From Xanthomarina sp. F2636L (GTDB lineage: Bacteria > Bacteroidota > Bacteroidia > Flavobacteriales > Flavobacteriaceae): a DNA stretch of 64,000 nt. The stretch covers positions 191,001-255,000 of the forward strand of contig NZ_JAPMLM010000068.1 in NCBI RefSeq assembly GCF_026410195.1, in the 5' to 3' direction. Below the pieces are notes generated by a model. The model was not told the DNA's origin, searched no databases, and was given only the letters and a program-made list of their open reading frames with translations. Positions 29,628 to 38,102 of this stretch are shown piece after piece (the first letter of the stretch is position 1; each line of letters opens with the position of its first letter). A program made the translations under genes and the position numbers.

Positions 29628-30072
29628 CTTGTCCCATAACTTCTTCAGCTAAATCTGCAAAATTCACAGCTGCATCATCTATGGTTTGTTCGTACTTATC
29701 TTTATCCCAAATTTCTACTATATTCACCGCAGCCGAAAGCACAATTTCTTTCGAGATATCTGCAAAAACAACCAAATCCTTCGGGATTAATAAACGTCCC
29801 GTGGCATCAATTTCAACAACTTTAACACCAGCTGTAAAACGTCTAATAAAATCGTTATTCTTCTTTTTGAATCGATTAAGCTTATTAATTTTCTGCATAA
29901 GCGCTTCCCATTCTGACATAGGATACAATTCTAAACATGACTGAAAAACAGCTCTTTTTAAAACAAACCCATTTTGTAAGGCAGGAGACAACTGCTTTTT
30001 AAGCGCAGCAGGAAGCATTAGCCTTCCTTTTGCATCTACTTTACATTCGTATGTTCCTATTAATGAGTTCAA
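29602..30072 (-). CDS. mraZ: transcriptional regulator MraZ
   Basis: DNA-binding repressor of the dcw operon, forming a ring of AbrB-like folds. 156 residues with two SpoVT/AbrB-like repeats: TYECKVDAKGRLMLPAALK (about 7-25) and VEIDATGRLLIPKDL (about 90-104). It begins with TTG at 30072: no in-frame ATG precedes it, and the next Met is inside the first repeat. The matching operator, three GTGGTA boxes, lies 51-76 bases upstream. Confidence 0.95.
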   Translation of the reverse strand: MNSLIGTYECKVDAKGRLMLPAALKKQLSPALQNGFVLKRAVFQSCLELYPMSEWEALMQKINKLNRFKKKNNDFIRRFTAGVKVVEIDATGRLLIPKDLVVFADISKEIVLSAAVNIVEIWDKDKYEQTIDDAAVNFADLAEEVMGQDDDEHGVS

Positions 30073-30094
30073 AGGGGTTCGTTGTCGATTTTGT

Positions 30095-30102
30095 GTTTAA
30101 GT
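30095..30102 (-). promoter_or_regulatory. -7 promoter box of the dcw operon
   Basis: On the minus strand TATATTTG, a full match to TAnnTTTG, 22 bases before the mraZ TTG. The start site would be near 30088. The -33 region falls on the MraZ-type boxes. Confidence 0.7.
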
Positions 30103-30122
30103 TCCAAATATATTGAAAAATA

Positions 30123-30148
30123 TACCACATTTTACCACATTCTACCAC
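30123..30148 (-). promoter_or_regulatory. MraZ operator: three GTGGTA boxes in 10-bp phase
   Basis: On the minus strand GTGGTA-N4-GTGGTA-N4-GTGGTA (boxes at 30143-30148, 30133-30138, 30123-30128). MraZ in other phyla binds several TGGG/GTGG boxes one helical turn apart in front of its own gene. The number, phasing and place here are the same. The promoter-proximal box overlaps the expected -33 element, which fits repression by blocking polymerase. Confidence 0.8.
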
Positions 30149-30320
30149 TTTGTTGATAAATTTTCGATTAACAGCATGTTTAATAGGATATTTTATTTTT
30201 GGCATATTTCTTAAAAGCTCAATGTCAGAAGGTTACATAATGACAAGATTTTTAAGCTTGTTCTTGTTAACATCTCTCAAACAATGCGAGTTAAGGAGTT
30301 GTAATTATTATTAAAATAAT

Positions 30321-31133
30321 ATGAATGATTTAACTATATTTGTTTTCAATGAAAAGACTAACAAATTAATGGTGCATCGACTAAAAAAAGAAAAAGATTA
30401 CAGATACATTGAAGTTGGAGAAGGAACACCAATTATTGTTCTTCATGGATTAATGGGCGGATTGAGTAATTTTGAGTCGGTAACAGAATATTTTAGTGCT
30501 ATTGGCTACAAAGTTATTATTCCGGAATTGCCTATTTATTCTATGTCTTTATTAAAAACCAACGTCAAGAGTTTTGCAAAATACTTGCATGATTTTATTG
30601 AATTTAAAGGATTAGACGAAGTCATCCTTTTAGGAAACTCTTTAGGCGGACATATTGGACTATATCACACTAAATTATATCCTAAAAAAGTTAAGGCCTT
30701 AGTAATTACAGGTAGTTCTGGCTTATATGAAAGTGCTATGGGAGGTGGCTATACCAAGCGTAGTGATTACGAAGTGATTAAAAAGAAAGCACAGGATGTT
30801 TTTTACGACCCCAAAATTGCTACTAAAGAAATAGTAGATGAGGTCTATGAAACTGTAAACGACAGAAATAAACTAATAAAAACGCTTGCAATTGCAAAAA
30901 GTGCTATTAGACATAATATGGCCAAAGATTTGCCTAAAATGAAAACTCAAACCTGTATTATTTGGGGAAAAAACGACAACGTAACTCCTCCAGAAGTTGC
31001 AGAAGAATTTAACGAGCTTTTACCGAATTCCGAATTGTTTTGGATAGATAAATGTGGGCATGCAGCTATGATGGAGCATCCAAATGAGTTCAATGAGATT
31101 TTAAACAATTGGCTAACAAAAAAAGGATTTTAA
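30321..31133 (+). CDS. alpha/beta hydrolase
   Basis: 270 residues with an alpha/beta hydrolase fold: oxyanion-loop LHGLMGG (about 43-49), nucleophile Ser in GNSLGGH (about 108-114), Asp in WGKNDNVTPPE (about 216) and His in KCGHAAMMEHP (about 247). The first 35 residues are weakly conserved, so the true start might be the Met at about residue 17. No signal peptide. The substrate cannot be told; it precedes engB by 39 bases and is probably co-transcribed with it. It diverges from mraZ. Confidence 0.88.
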   Translation: MNDLTIFVFNEKTNKLMVHRLKKEKDYRYIEVGEGTPIIVLHGLMGGLSNFESVTEYFSAIGYKVIIPELPIYSMSLLKTNVKSFAKYLHDFIEFKGLDEVILLGNSLGGHIGLYHTKLYPKKVKALVITGSSGLYESAMGGGYTKRSDYEVIKKKAQDVFYDPKIATKEIVDEVYETVNDRNKLIKTLAIAKSAIRHNMAKDLPKMKTQTCIIWGKNDNVTPPEVAEEFNELLPNSELFWIDKCGHAAMMEHPNEFNEILNNWLTKKGF

Positions 31134-31172
31134 TCGTATAAAAATATATACCCTCTTTCTAAGGGAATACAT

Positions 31173-31778
31173 ATGGAAATAAAATCGGCAGAATTTATAA
31201 TGAGTAATTCTGACGTTGCAAAATGTCCAAAAAACTCCATTCCAGAATATGCGTTTATTGGCAGAAGTAATGTTGGAAAGTCGTCACTTATAAACATGTT
31301 AACAAGCAGAAAAAGTCTTGCAAAAACCTCTGGGAGACCTGGGAAAACTCAGCTAATTAATCACTTTATCATTAATAAAACTTGGTATCTAGTGGATTTA
31401 CCAGGTTATGGGTATGCTAGAGTTTCTAAAAGTGCAAAAAAAACATTTCAGAAATTTATTACACAATATTTTAGTTTACGCGAACAATTGGTTTCTGCTT
31501 TTGTATTAGTAGATATAAGACATAAACCTCAGCCAATCGACTTAGAATTTATGCAATGGTTAGGCGAAAACGGCATTCCTTTTTCTGTTATTTTCACTAA
31601 AGCGGATAAATTAAAACCCAAAGCGGTTGAAAATCATGTTGCCGCTTATAAAGCAGTGATGTTAGAAACCTGGGAAGAGATGCCCAATTATTTTGTAACA
31701 TCTTCCTCTAAAGATATTGGGAAAGAAGATGTTCTAGAATACATCCATTCTCTAAATGAGAATATGATATTAGATTAA
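31173..31778 (+). CDS. engB: ribosome biogenesis GTP-binding protein EngB (YihA/YsxC)
   Basis: Essential TRAFAC GTPase for assembly of the large ribosomal subunit. 201 residues: G1 GRSNVGKSSL (about 28-37), G2 region SGRPGKTQ, G3 DLPGYGYA, G4 TKADK and G5 SSSKDIG. Full length for the family. It follows the hydrolase gene and ends 61 bases before the convergent ABC permease; I see no clear terminator between them. Confidence 0.96.
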   Translation: MEIKSAEFIMSNSDVAKCPKNSIPEYAFIGRSNVGKSSLINMLTSRKSLAKTSGRPGKTQLINHFIINKTWYLVDLPGYGYARVSKSAKKTFQKFITQYFSLREQLVSAFVLVDIRHKPQPIDLEFMQWLGENGIPFSVIFTKADKLKPKAVENHVAAYKAVMLETWEEMPNYFVTSSSKDIGKEDVLEYIHSLNENMILD

Positions 31779-31839
31779 TTGCTCAGTCTGTTGTCGCGTT
31801 GTATTAATAATTATAAATTCGTCTTTTAGATTTTTAAAC

Positions 31840-32934
31840 TTAACTCTTTACATCCAAAGCATCTCGAAGCGCATTTCCTATAAGCATAAAAGCCATTACC
31901 AAACTCATAATACAAAAGCCAGGTATTAAAGCTAAATAAGGTTTTCCTAAGATAATATAATTGTAATGATCTTTAATCATAGCACCCCAACTTGCCATTG
32001 GAGGCTGTGCGCCAATTCCAAGAAAACTTAAGCCGCTTTCTATTAATATAGCTGCAGCAAAATTAGCTGCTGAAATAACAATTACTGGAGCCATAATATT
32101 TGGTAATATATGCTTAGTAATAATTCTAAAATCGTTAAACCCTAAGGCTCTTGCTGCTGTTACATATTGCATTTCTTTAACGCTTATAATCTGTCCTCGA
32201 ACCACTCTAGCCACCTCAACCCACATAGTTAAACCTACGGCTATGAAGACTTGCCAAAAACCTTTCCCTAATGCTAAAGTAATAGCAATAACTAATAATA
32301 AAGTTGGGATTGACCAAGTAACATTAATAATCCACATAATAAAAACATCTACCTTGCCTCCAAAATAACCGGCAACACTTCCCATAAAAACACCTATAAT
32401 TAGAGAAATAAACACTGCTACAAAACCAATAAAAAAGGATATTCTTGCACCAACTAGAACCCTGCTTAACAAATCCCGACCATATTTATCTGTTCCAAAT
32501 AAGAAGGTTGTTTTTTTAATTAAAGAAGTTTTATTAGCTATTGGAATCGTTTTTAAATCGAGCGTTTTATCGGCTCCTACAAGTCCATCAGAAGCATATT
32601 CTGTGTAAAAGAGAATATCTTTTTCAATAGTATAACTTGAAATAGGGATTTCTGTTTCTGTATTTATTTTACCAAAAAAAAGCTTATTAATAAAAGATTG
32701 ATTGTTTTCTATAGAACTTGGCAACGTTAGCATTTTCACTTTAAAACCTGGCCTTTTTGAGTGAATTGATAAATGCATTTGGTTGGCATGTTGGGAATTA
32801 TCTGGAGCAAAAGCATATGCAAAAACAGAAATAATCCCAACTAAAACAATAAACCAAAAGCTAAAAACGCCCCAAAAATTTTGCTTAAATTTTTGGAGCG
32901 CTAACTTGCTTAATGAGCCTGTATTATTACTCAT
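31840..32934 (-). CDS. ABC transporter permease, oligopeptide/dipeptide type (OppC-like)
   Basis: 364 residues. An N-terminal OppC-type segment with one span (FWFIVLVGIISVFAYAF), a periplasmic part, then five spans in a BPD_transp_1 domain. The EAA loop that contacts the ATPase is AARALGFNDFRIITKHILPN (about 252-271). No ATPase, second permease or binding protein is adjacent; in this phylum such permeases are often scattered. It follows the tail-specific protease after six bases and may be co-transcribed with it. The solute is probably peptides (inference). Confidence 0.88.
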   Translation of the reverse strand: MSNNTGSLSKLALQKFKQNFWGVFSFWFIVLVGIISVFAYAFAPDNSQHANQMHLSIHSKRPGFKVKMLTLPSSIENNQSFINKLFFGKINTETEIPISSYTIEKDILFYTEYASDGLVGADKTLDLKTIPIANKTSLIKKTTFLFGTDKYGRDLLSRVLVGARISFFIGFVAVFISLIIGVFMGSVAGYFGGKVDVFIMWIINVTWSIPTLLLVIAITLALGKGFWQVFIAVGLTMWVEVARVVRGQIISVKEMQYVTAARALGFNDFRIITKHILPNIMAPVIVISAANFAAAILIESGLSFLGIGAQPPMASWGAMIKDHYNYIILGKPYLALIPGFCIMSLVMAFMLIGNALRDALDVKS

Positions 32935-32940
32935 TTACAA

Positions 32941-35157
32941 CTATTCTTTAACTGTAGCCACTTTTTTTATAGCATAAGTCATTTTTAAATCTTCAAGCAC
33001 ATTAATAGCTTCTTCAATATAAACATCCTGACTTAAACTTTTATGCCAACGATTTCTTTTTTCTTTTAAAATAGTATCTGTTTTAAACAACTCTTCCTCG
33101 TATGGCAAAGACTCGAAAGTTAGATTTGTTTGATATTCAGAAATTTTATCAAAACGTTTCGCCTCAGTTTCATTTATCTCCAATTGTGCTTTGTACTTAC
33201 TATAATTTAAAGAATGAATATTTTCGTCCATTCTAGTTTTTATCCATTTAGCATTTTCACCAATTAATTTTAACTGTTGGTTATTACCCATTCTTTTTGT
33301 ACTATTTTCAATGGTTTCATTATAATCGAAATAACCATCCCAAAAAGTGTAATCTACAGATTCAATTTTATCCCAAGGCAATGGATTTTTCTGATCTTTT
33401 TCACCTACATCAATAAAACTGTATCTATCTAAAACAACCACATCACTTTTTACGCCTTCAAGTTGGGTTGAACCACCATTAATTCTATAGAATTTTTGTG
33501 TGGTTAATTTTAAAGCTCCTAAATCGCCATTCTTATTATTACGAACCATGTTGTTTAAATCTAAAAAATTCTGAACAGTTCCTTTTCCGTATGTTTGTTT
33601 ACTACCAATAACAATGGCACGTTTATAATCTTGCATGGCAGCAGCTAAAATCTCTGAAGCTGAAGCCGATAATTCGTTTACCATAATCACTAAAGGCCCA
33701 TCCCAAACAATGGACTTATCCTTGTCTTTTAAAATTTCTTTAGGCTCTCCAGTAGCTCTAACTTGAACTATTGGCCCTTCTTTAATAAACATTCCTGCAA
33801 TATCTACAACTACCGGAAGCGACCCTCCTCCATTATTTCGAAGGTCTAAAACTAAGCCTTCCATGCCTTCTGCTTTTAAGCGCTCAATTTCCTGTTTGAT
33901 ATCTGAAGCTGCATTTCTACTTTTATAATCTTCAAAATCTACATAGAATTTTGGTAAGTTAATAACCCCAAAGCGTCTATCGTCTTTAACAACCATAGAA
34001 GATTTTGCATAGGTTTCTTCTATCTCTACAACATCTCTAGTAATACTAATATCTTTAATGGATCCATCTACCTTCTTAATAGTTAAAATAACTGTTGTGC
34101 CTTTTGGCCCTTTAATTAATTTAATAGCATCGTCCAAACGCATCCCAACAATATTAACTGGTTCATCCTCGTTTTCTTGACGTACTTTTACAATAATATC
34201 TCCTACTTCTAGTTCGTTTCCTCTCCAAGCTGGACCACCTGATATAAGTTCTACAATTTTAGTATTATCCATACGTTTAGACAAACGCGCTCCAATACCT
34301 TCTAATTTCCCAGACATTTGCTGATTAAAATTAGCTTTATCTTCTGGTGCAAAATAATTAGTATGTGGATCGAATACTTCAACAATAGCATTTATATACA
34401 TAGAAAACCAATCTTTTCTTACTAGGTCGTCTATATAATCATTATAGTATAAATCGATAGATTTTAAAGTTTCTGTACGAGCTTCTTCTTCGATTTGAGT
34501 TAGTGTTTTCTTTACAACCTTAGCCGCCTTTTTATCTCCTTCTTCAGTTTCTGTTTCACCTTCTAAGTCATCTTGCGCTGAAGCTTCAATTAAAGTATTA
34601 TTCGCCTTTGCTTTTTCTTGAGCAGTCATTAAATCGTCATAATTAACTAAGTTTGAAAACTTTAGCTGCTGCCTCCAACGATCTTTCATTTGCTTTTTAT
34701 TCTTAACGTAATCAATACTTTTGTAATCGGAATTAAAGTCTTCATCAACAGAATAATCAAATGGTTTTTCTAATACTTCCTTATAAATAACTTTAGACTC
34801 TTCAATACGTTGAACCAATCTATCGTGTGTTAAGTTGAAAAACGCGATATCGTATGCTTTTAATTGATCGTCAATTTGAAATTTAAATTTCTCAAATTCT
34901 TCAATATCCGATTTATAGAAATATCTTTTTAAAGGATCTAATTGATCTAAATAATCAGCATAAACTTCAGCTGAAAAATCATCATTTATTTCCTTTGGAT
35001 CAAAATGACCTCTCTGCAAAACATAAGTTATTACCTGTATTAGTAATTTATCTTTATCTGGATCTTCAAACTTTTCACTTGTAAAGCTACAAGATGCAAA
35101 TGCTAATAATAGCACTAAAGCCAAAACCTTATAATTCCTTTTCATAAATCTTATCAT
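32941..35157 (-). CDS. prc: C-terminal processing (tail-specific) protease, S41 family, lipoprotein
   Basis: 738 residues, like E. coli Prc/Tsp (682). A lipoprotein signal ends LLLAFASC (Cys at about 23). An alpha-helical N-terminal domain with a charged insert (about 190-215, EGETETEEGDKKAAK) is followed by a PDZ domain (about 265-350, GIGARLSKR... EVGDIIVKV) and the S41 peptidase domain. The catalytic pair is Ser in NELSASASEI and Lys in SKQTYGKGT, about 25 residues apart. It degrades periplasmic proteins from the C-terminus and trims cell-wall enzymes in other species. Confidence 0.95.
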   Translation of the reverse strand: MIRFMKRNYKVLALVLLLAFASCSFTSEKFEDPDKDKLLIQVITYVLQRGHFDPKEINDDFSAEVYADYLDQLDPLKRYFYKSDIEEFEKFKFQIDDQLKAYDIAFFNLTHDRLVQRIEESKVIYKEVLEKPFDYSVDEDFNSDYKSIDYVKNKKQMKDRWRQQLKFSNLVNYDDLMTAQEKAKANNTLIEASAQDDLEGETETEEGDKKAAKVVKKTLTQIEEEARTETLKSIDLYYNDYIDDLVRKDWFSMYINAIVEVFDPHTNYFAPEDKANFNQQMSGKLEGIGARLSKRMDNTKIVELISGGPAWRGNELEVGDIIVKVRQENEDEPVNIVGMRLDDAIKLIKGPKGTTVILTIKKVDGSIKDISITRDVVEIEETYAKSSMVVKDDRRFGVINLPKFYVDFEDYKSRNAASDIKQEIERLKAEGMEGLVLDLRNNGGGSLPVVVDIAGMFIKEGPIVQVRATGEPKEILKDKDKSIVWDGPLVIMVNELSASASEILAAAMQDYKRAIVIGSKQTYGKGTVQNFLDLNNMVRNNKNGDLGALKLTTQKFYRINGGSTQLEGVKSDVVVLDRYSFIDVGEKDQKNPLPWDKIESVDYTFWDGYFDYNETIENSTKRMGNNQQLKLIGENAKWIKTRMDENIHSLNYSKYKAQLEINETEAKRFDKISEYQTNLTFESLPYEEELFKTDTILKEKRNRWHKSLSQDVYIEEAINVLEDLKMTYAIKKVATVKE

Positions 35158-35369
35158 ATTAATTTAATAACCGCTTTTAGAAGTTAAATTTGTGGGCAAT
35201 ATAAAAATGTAAAACGCTTAAACTTTTCTAAAAGTACCTTTTTATTTGACTAATTTAAAGAAAAAACTATGCCAATTTAGACAATTGCTACTAATTTTTT
35301 GTTAAACCATAAAAATTCATGCCTTACGTAGGATTTTATGTATTTTAGCAATGTTAAATTGAAATTAGA

Positions 35370-36146
35370 ATGGTAAAAAAACCTCTTATTTTAGTCACCA
35401 ACGACGATGGCATTACTGCTCCAGGAATTAGAGCATTAATTGAAGTTATGAAAGAACTTGGAGATGTTGTAGTAGTTGCTCCAGATAGTCCACAAAGTGG
35501 TATGGGACATGCTATTACCATTAACTCGATGTTACATCTAGAACGTGTATATATTGATAATGGAGAGCAAAAAGAGTTCAGTTGCTCTGGGACTCCTGCC
35601 GATTGTGTAAAACTTGCAGTAAAAGAAATTTTAGACAGACGGCCAGATTTATGCGTTTCTGGAATTAATCATGGTTCTAATTCTTCTATTAATGTTATTT
35701 ACTCTGGTACCATGAGTGCTGCTTTGGAAGCCGGAATTGAAGGCATTCCTGCTATTGGTTTTTCGTTGTTGGATTATAACTACAATGCTAATTTTGAAGC
35801 TACAAAAAAGTATGTAAAAAATATCGCTAGAAATGCATTAGAAAATGGTATTCCCGAGCAAGTAGTTTTAAATGTTAATTTCCCCAATTTACCAGAAAAA
35901 GATATTAAAGGTGTTAAAGTTTGCAGACAAGCTAGAGCTAATTGGGAAGAGGAATTTGATAAGAGACAATCGCCACAAGGAAAAGATTATTATTGGCTTA
36001 CAGGAAAGTTTGTTAATTTAGATAATGGCGAAGATACAGATGAATGGGCCTTGGAAAACGGTTATATTTCTGTAGTTCCAGTACAATTTGATTTAACTGC
36101 ATATCGTGCCATAACAGATTTAAACACATGGAAATTCAATGATTAA
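35370..36146 (+). CDS. surE: 5'/3'-nucleotidase SurE
   Basis: Metal-dependent nucleoside monophosphatase linked to stationary-phase survival. 258 residues: N-terminal ILVTNDDGI (metal Asp pair), Ser in SPQSGMGHAIT, SGTPADCVKLA and the metal Asn in SGINHGSN. A degenerate -7 box, TATTTTAG, lies at 35341-35348. Its last bases overlap the start of the next gene by eight, pointing to one transcript with the membrane protein and lpxB. Confidence 0.96.
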   Translation: MVKKPLILVTNDDGITAPGIRALIEVMKELGDVVVVAPDSPQSGMGHAITINSMLHLERVYIDNGEQKEFSCSGTPADCVKLAVKEILDRRPDLCVSGINHGSNSSINVIYSGTMSAALEAGIEGIPAIGFSLLDYNYNANFEATKKYVKNIARNALENGIPEQVVLNVNFPNLPEKDIKGVKVCRQARANWEEEFDKRQSPQGKDYYWLTGKFVNLDNGEDTDEWALENGYISVVPVQFDLTAYRAITDLNTWKFND

Positions 36147-36423
36147 AAAAGAACTTTTAATTGGTGCAATTATTGGCTTAATAGCAAATGCTGTTGGACT
36201 GTATTTTGCTACTCTTATTTTTGGAAACAATGCCGATTTTTTTAACGTTTTAAAATCGGCTTCTTCCGAAGGGATTTTAGGCAAACTTATTAGTTTAGGT
36301 GCTGTCTTAAATTTAATAGCCTTCTTTGTTTTTATAAAAAGGAAACAGGATTATAGAGCAAGAGGCGTTCTATTAATCACAATTATTATTGCTGTTTCAA
36401 CTTTTGTGTTTAAATTTATATAG
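36139..36423 (+). CDS. small integral membrane protein, unknown
   Basis: 94 residues with three likely spans (about 7-28, 46-66 and 76-94). The ATG overlaps the end of surE and the stop lies 10 bases before lpxB, so it is made with both. No domain recognised. Confidence 0.75.
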   Translation: MIKKELLIGAIIGLIANAVGLYFATLIFGNNADFFNVLKSASSEGILGKLISLGAVLNLIAFFVFIKRKQDYRARGVLLITIIIAVSTFVFKFI

Positions 36424-36433
36424 AAAAAACAGT

Positions 36434-37549
36434 ATGAAATACTATATTATAGCTGGAGAGGCCTCTGGAGATCTACATGGCTCAAATTTAATGAAGGAAT
36501 TGCTCAAAAAAGATGTCAATGCTGAATTTAGATTTTGGGGAGGTGATTTAATGAGTGCAACCAGTGATAGTTTAGTAAAACATTATCGTGATTTAGCTTT
36601 TATGGGGTTTGCTGAAGTCATCATGAATCTAAGAACCATTTTTAGAAATCTATCCTTTTGCAAAAAAGACATCGAAACCTTTAACCCTGATGTCTTGATT
36701 TTTATTGATTATCCTGGATTTAATTTACGAATTGCCAAATGGGCTAAACAAAAAGGCTTTAAAACACACTATTATATATCTCCACAAATTTGGGCTTGGA
36801 AAGAAAATCGTATTAAAGCTATCAAGCATGATGTAGATGAAATGTATGTAATTTTACCCTTTGAAAAAGATTTTTACGAAAAGAAACATAATTTTCCAGT
36901 TCATTTTGTTGGACATCCAACAATTGATGCCATTGCCAATAGAAAACAAGTTAACGAATATACTTTTAGAGCTGATTACGAACTTAACGAAAAACCCATC
37001 ATTGCTATTTTACCAGGCAGCAGAAAGCAAGAGATAAAAAAAATGCTTTCGGTGATGCTGTCTATCATCAAGGATTATCCAAATTATCAATTTGTAATAG
37101 CAGGAGCTCCTAGTCAGGAATATAGTTTTTATAAACCGTTTATAAAAAATTCAAATGTGGGCTTTATCTCAAATAAAACCTATGATTTATTATCGGTTTC
37201 CACTGCCGCGTTAGTAACTTCTGGAACAGCTACCTTAGAAACAGCCTTATTTAAAATACCTCAAGTTGTCTGTTATAAAGGGAATTGGATTTCTTACCAA
37301 ATTGGAAAACGTGTCATCAACTTAAAATATATTTCCTTAGTAAATTTAATCATGGATAAAAAAGTGGTTACGGAATTAATCCAAGACGATTTCAACACAA
37401 AAACGCTTAAAAAAGAACTTGATTTAATTTTAGACCCTTATGTTAGAGCTAAATTATTTTTAGATTACTACGAACTTGAAAAAAAATTAGGTGGTAAAGG
37501 TGCGAGCGAAAAAACAGCGAATCTAATCTTTCAGGCAATAAAAAAATAA
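36434..37549 (+). CDS. lpxB: lipid-A-disaccharide synthase
   Basis: Joins UDP-diacylglucosamine and lipid X in lipid A synthesis, at the inner membrane. 371 residues of GT-B type: YYIIAGEASGDLHGSNLM at the start, FIDYPGFNLRIAKWAK, ISPQIWAWKENRIKAI, LPFEKDFYEKKHNFPVHFVGHP and the nucleotide loop LPGSRKQEI. The start is the ATG at 36434, matching the family N-terminus; a longer frame from a TTG would add unconserved residues overlapping the upstream gene. Third gene of the surE run. Confidence 0.96.
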   Translation: MKYYIIAGEASGDLHGSNLMKELLKKDVNAEFRFWGGDLMSATSDSLVKHYRDLAFMGFAEVIMNLRTIFRNLSFCKKDIETFNPDVLIFIDYPGFNLRIAKWAKQKGFKTHYYISPQIWAWKENRIKAIKHDVDEMYVILPFEKDFYEKKHNFPVHFVGHPTIDAIANRKQVNEYTFRADYELNEKPIIAILPGSRKQEIKKMLSVMLSIIKDYPNYQFVIAGAPSQEYSFYKPFIKNSNVGFISNKTYDLLSVSTAALVTSGTATLETALFKIPQVVCYKGNWISYQIGKRVINLKYISLVNLIMDKKVVTELIQDDFNTKTLKKELDLILDPYVRAKLFLDYYELEKKLGGKGASEKTANLIFQAIKK

Positions 37550-37550
37550 C

Positions 37551-38081
37551 ATGCGTAAATTAATTATTTTATTATCTCTTCTTATGAGCATTTCTGCTTG
37601 TAAATCGACAAAAAACACTAAAAGTAGCAATAGAAAAACTACTAAAACGACAACTGTAGTAAAAAAGTCAAATAGTACCCGAAAAGCTACAAATAATTCT
37701 ACTATAGAAAACATTATTAAAACAGCCGAAAAATATGATGGTGTTCGATACAAATATGGAGGAACTACCAAAAAAGGAATGGATTGTTCGGGACTTATTA
37801 CAACAGCCTATAAAAGTGAAAACATTACTTTACCTAGAACTACTGGAGGTCTAGCAACCACTGGAGATTGGGTAGATGTCAAACAAGTACAGAAAGGCGA
37901 TTTATTGTTTTTCGCTACCAAAAAAAACAGTAGGCACATTAATCATGTTGGCATGGTTACAGAGTCCAGACCTGGTTATGTTGAGTTTATACATGCTTCT
38001 ACAAGCAAAGGGGTTATGACTTCCGAATTATCTGAAAAGTACTGGTATTTTGCCTTTGTACAAGCACGTAGAATATTGTAA
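37551..38081 (+). CDS. NlpC/P60 family lipoprotein (peptidoglycan endopeptidase)
   Basis: 176 residues. A lipoprotein signal ends SISAC (Cys17), followed by a Lys/Thr/Ser-rich linker (about 18-48) and an NlpC/P60 cysteine peptidase domain: catalytic Cys in MDCSGL (about 77), His in HINHVGM (about 128) and a polar residue in FIHAS. It should cut peptide stems of peptidoglycan from the outer or inner membrane surface. One base after lpxB; comEC follows 21 bases later. Confidence 0.92.
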   Translation: MRKLIILLSLLMSISACKSTKNTKSSNRKTTKTTTVVKKSNSTRKATNNSTIENIIKTAEKYDGVRYKYGGTTKKGMDCSGLITTAYKSENITLPRTTGGLATTGDWVDVKQVQKGDLLFFATKKNSRHINHVGMVTESRPGYVEFIHASTSKGVMTSELSEKYWYFAFVQARRIL

Positions 38082-38102
38082 GATTTTCACTATCTTACTT
38101 AC

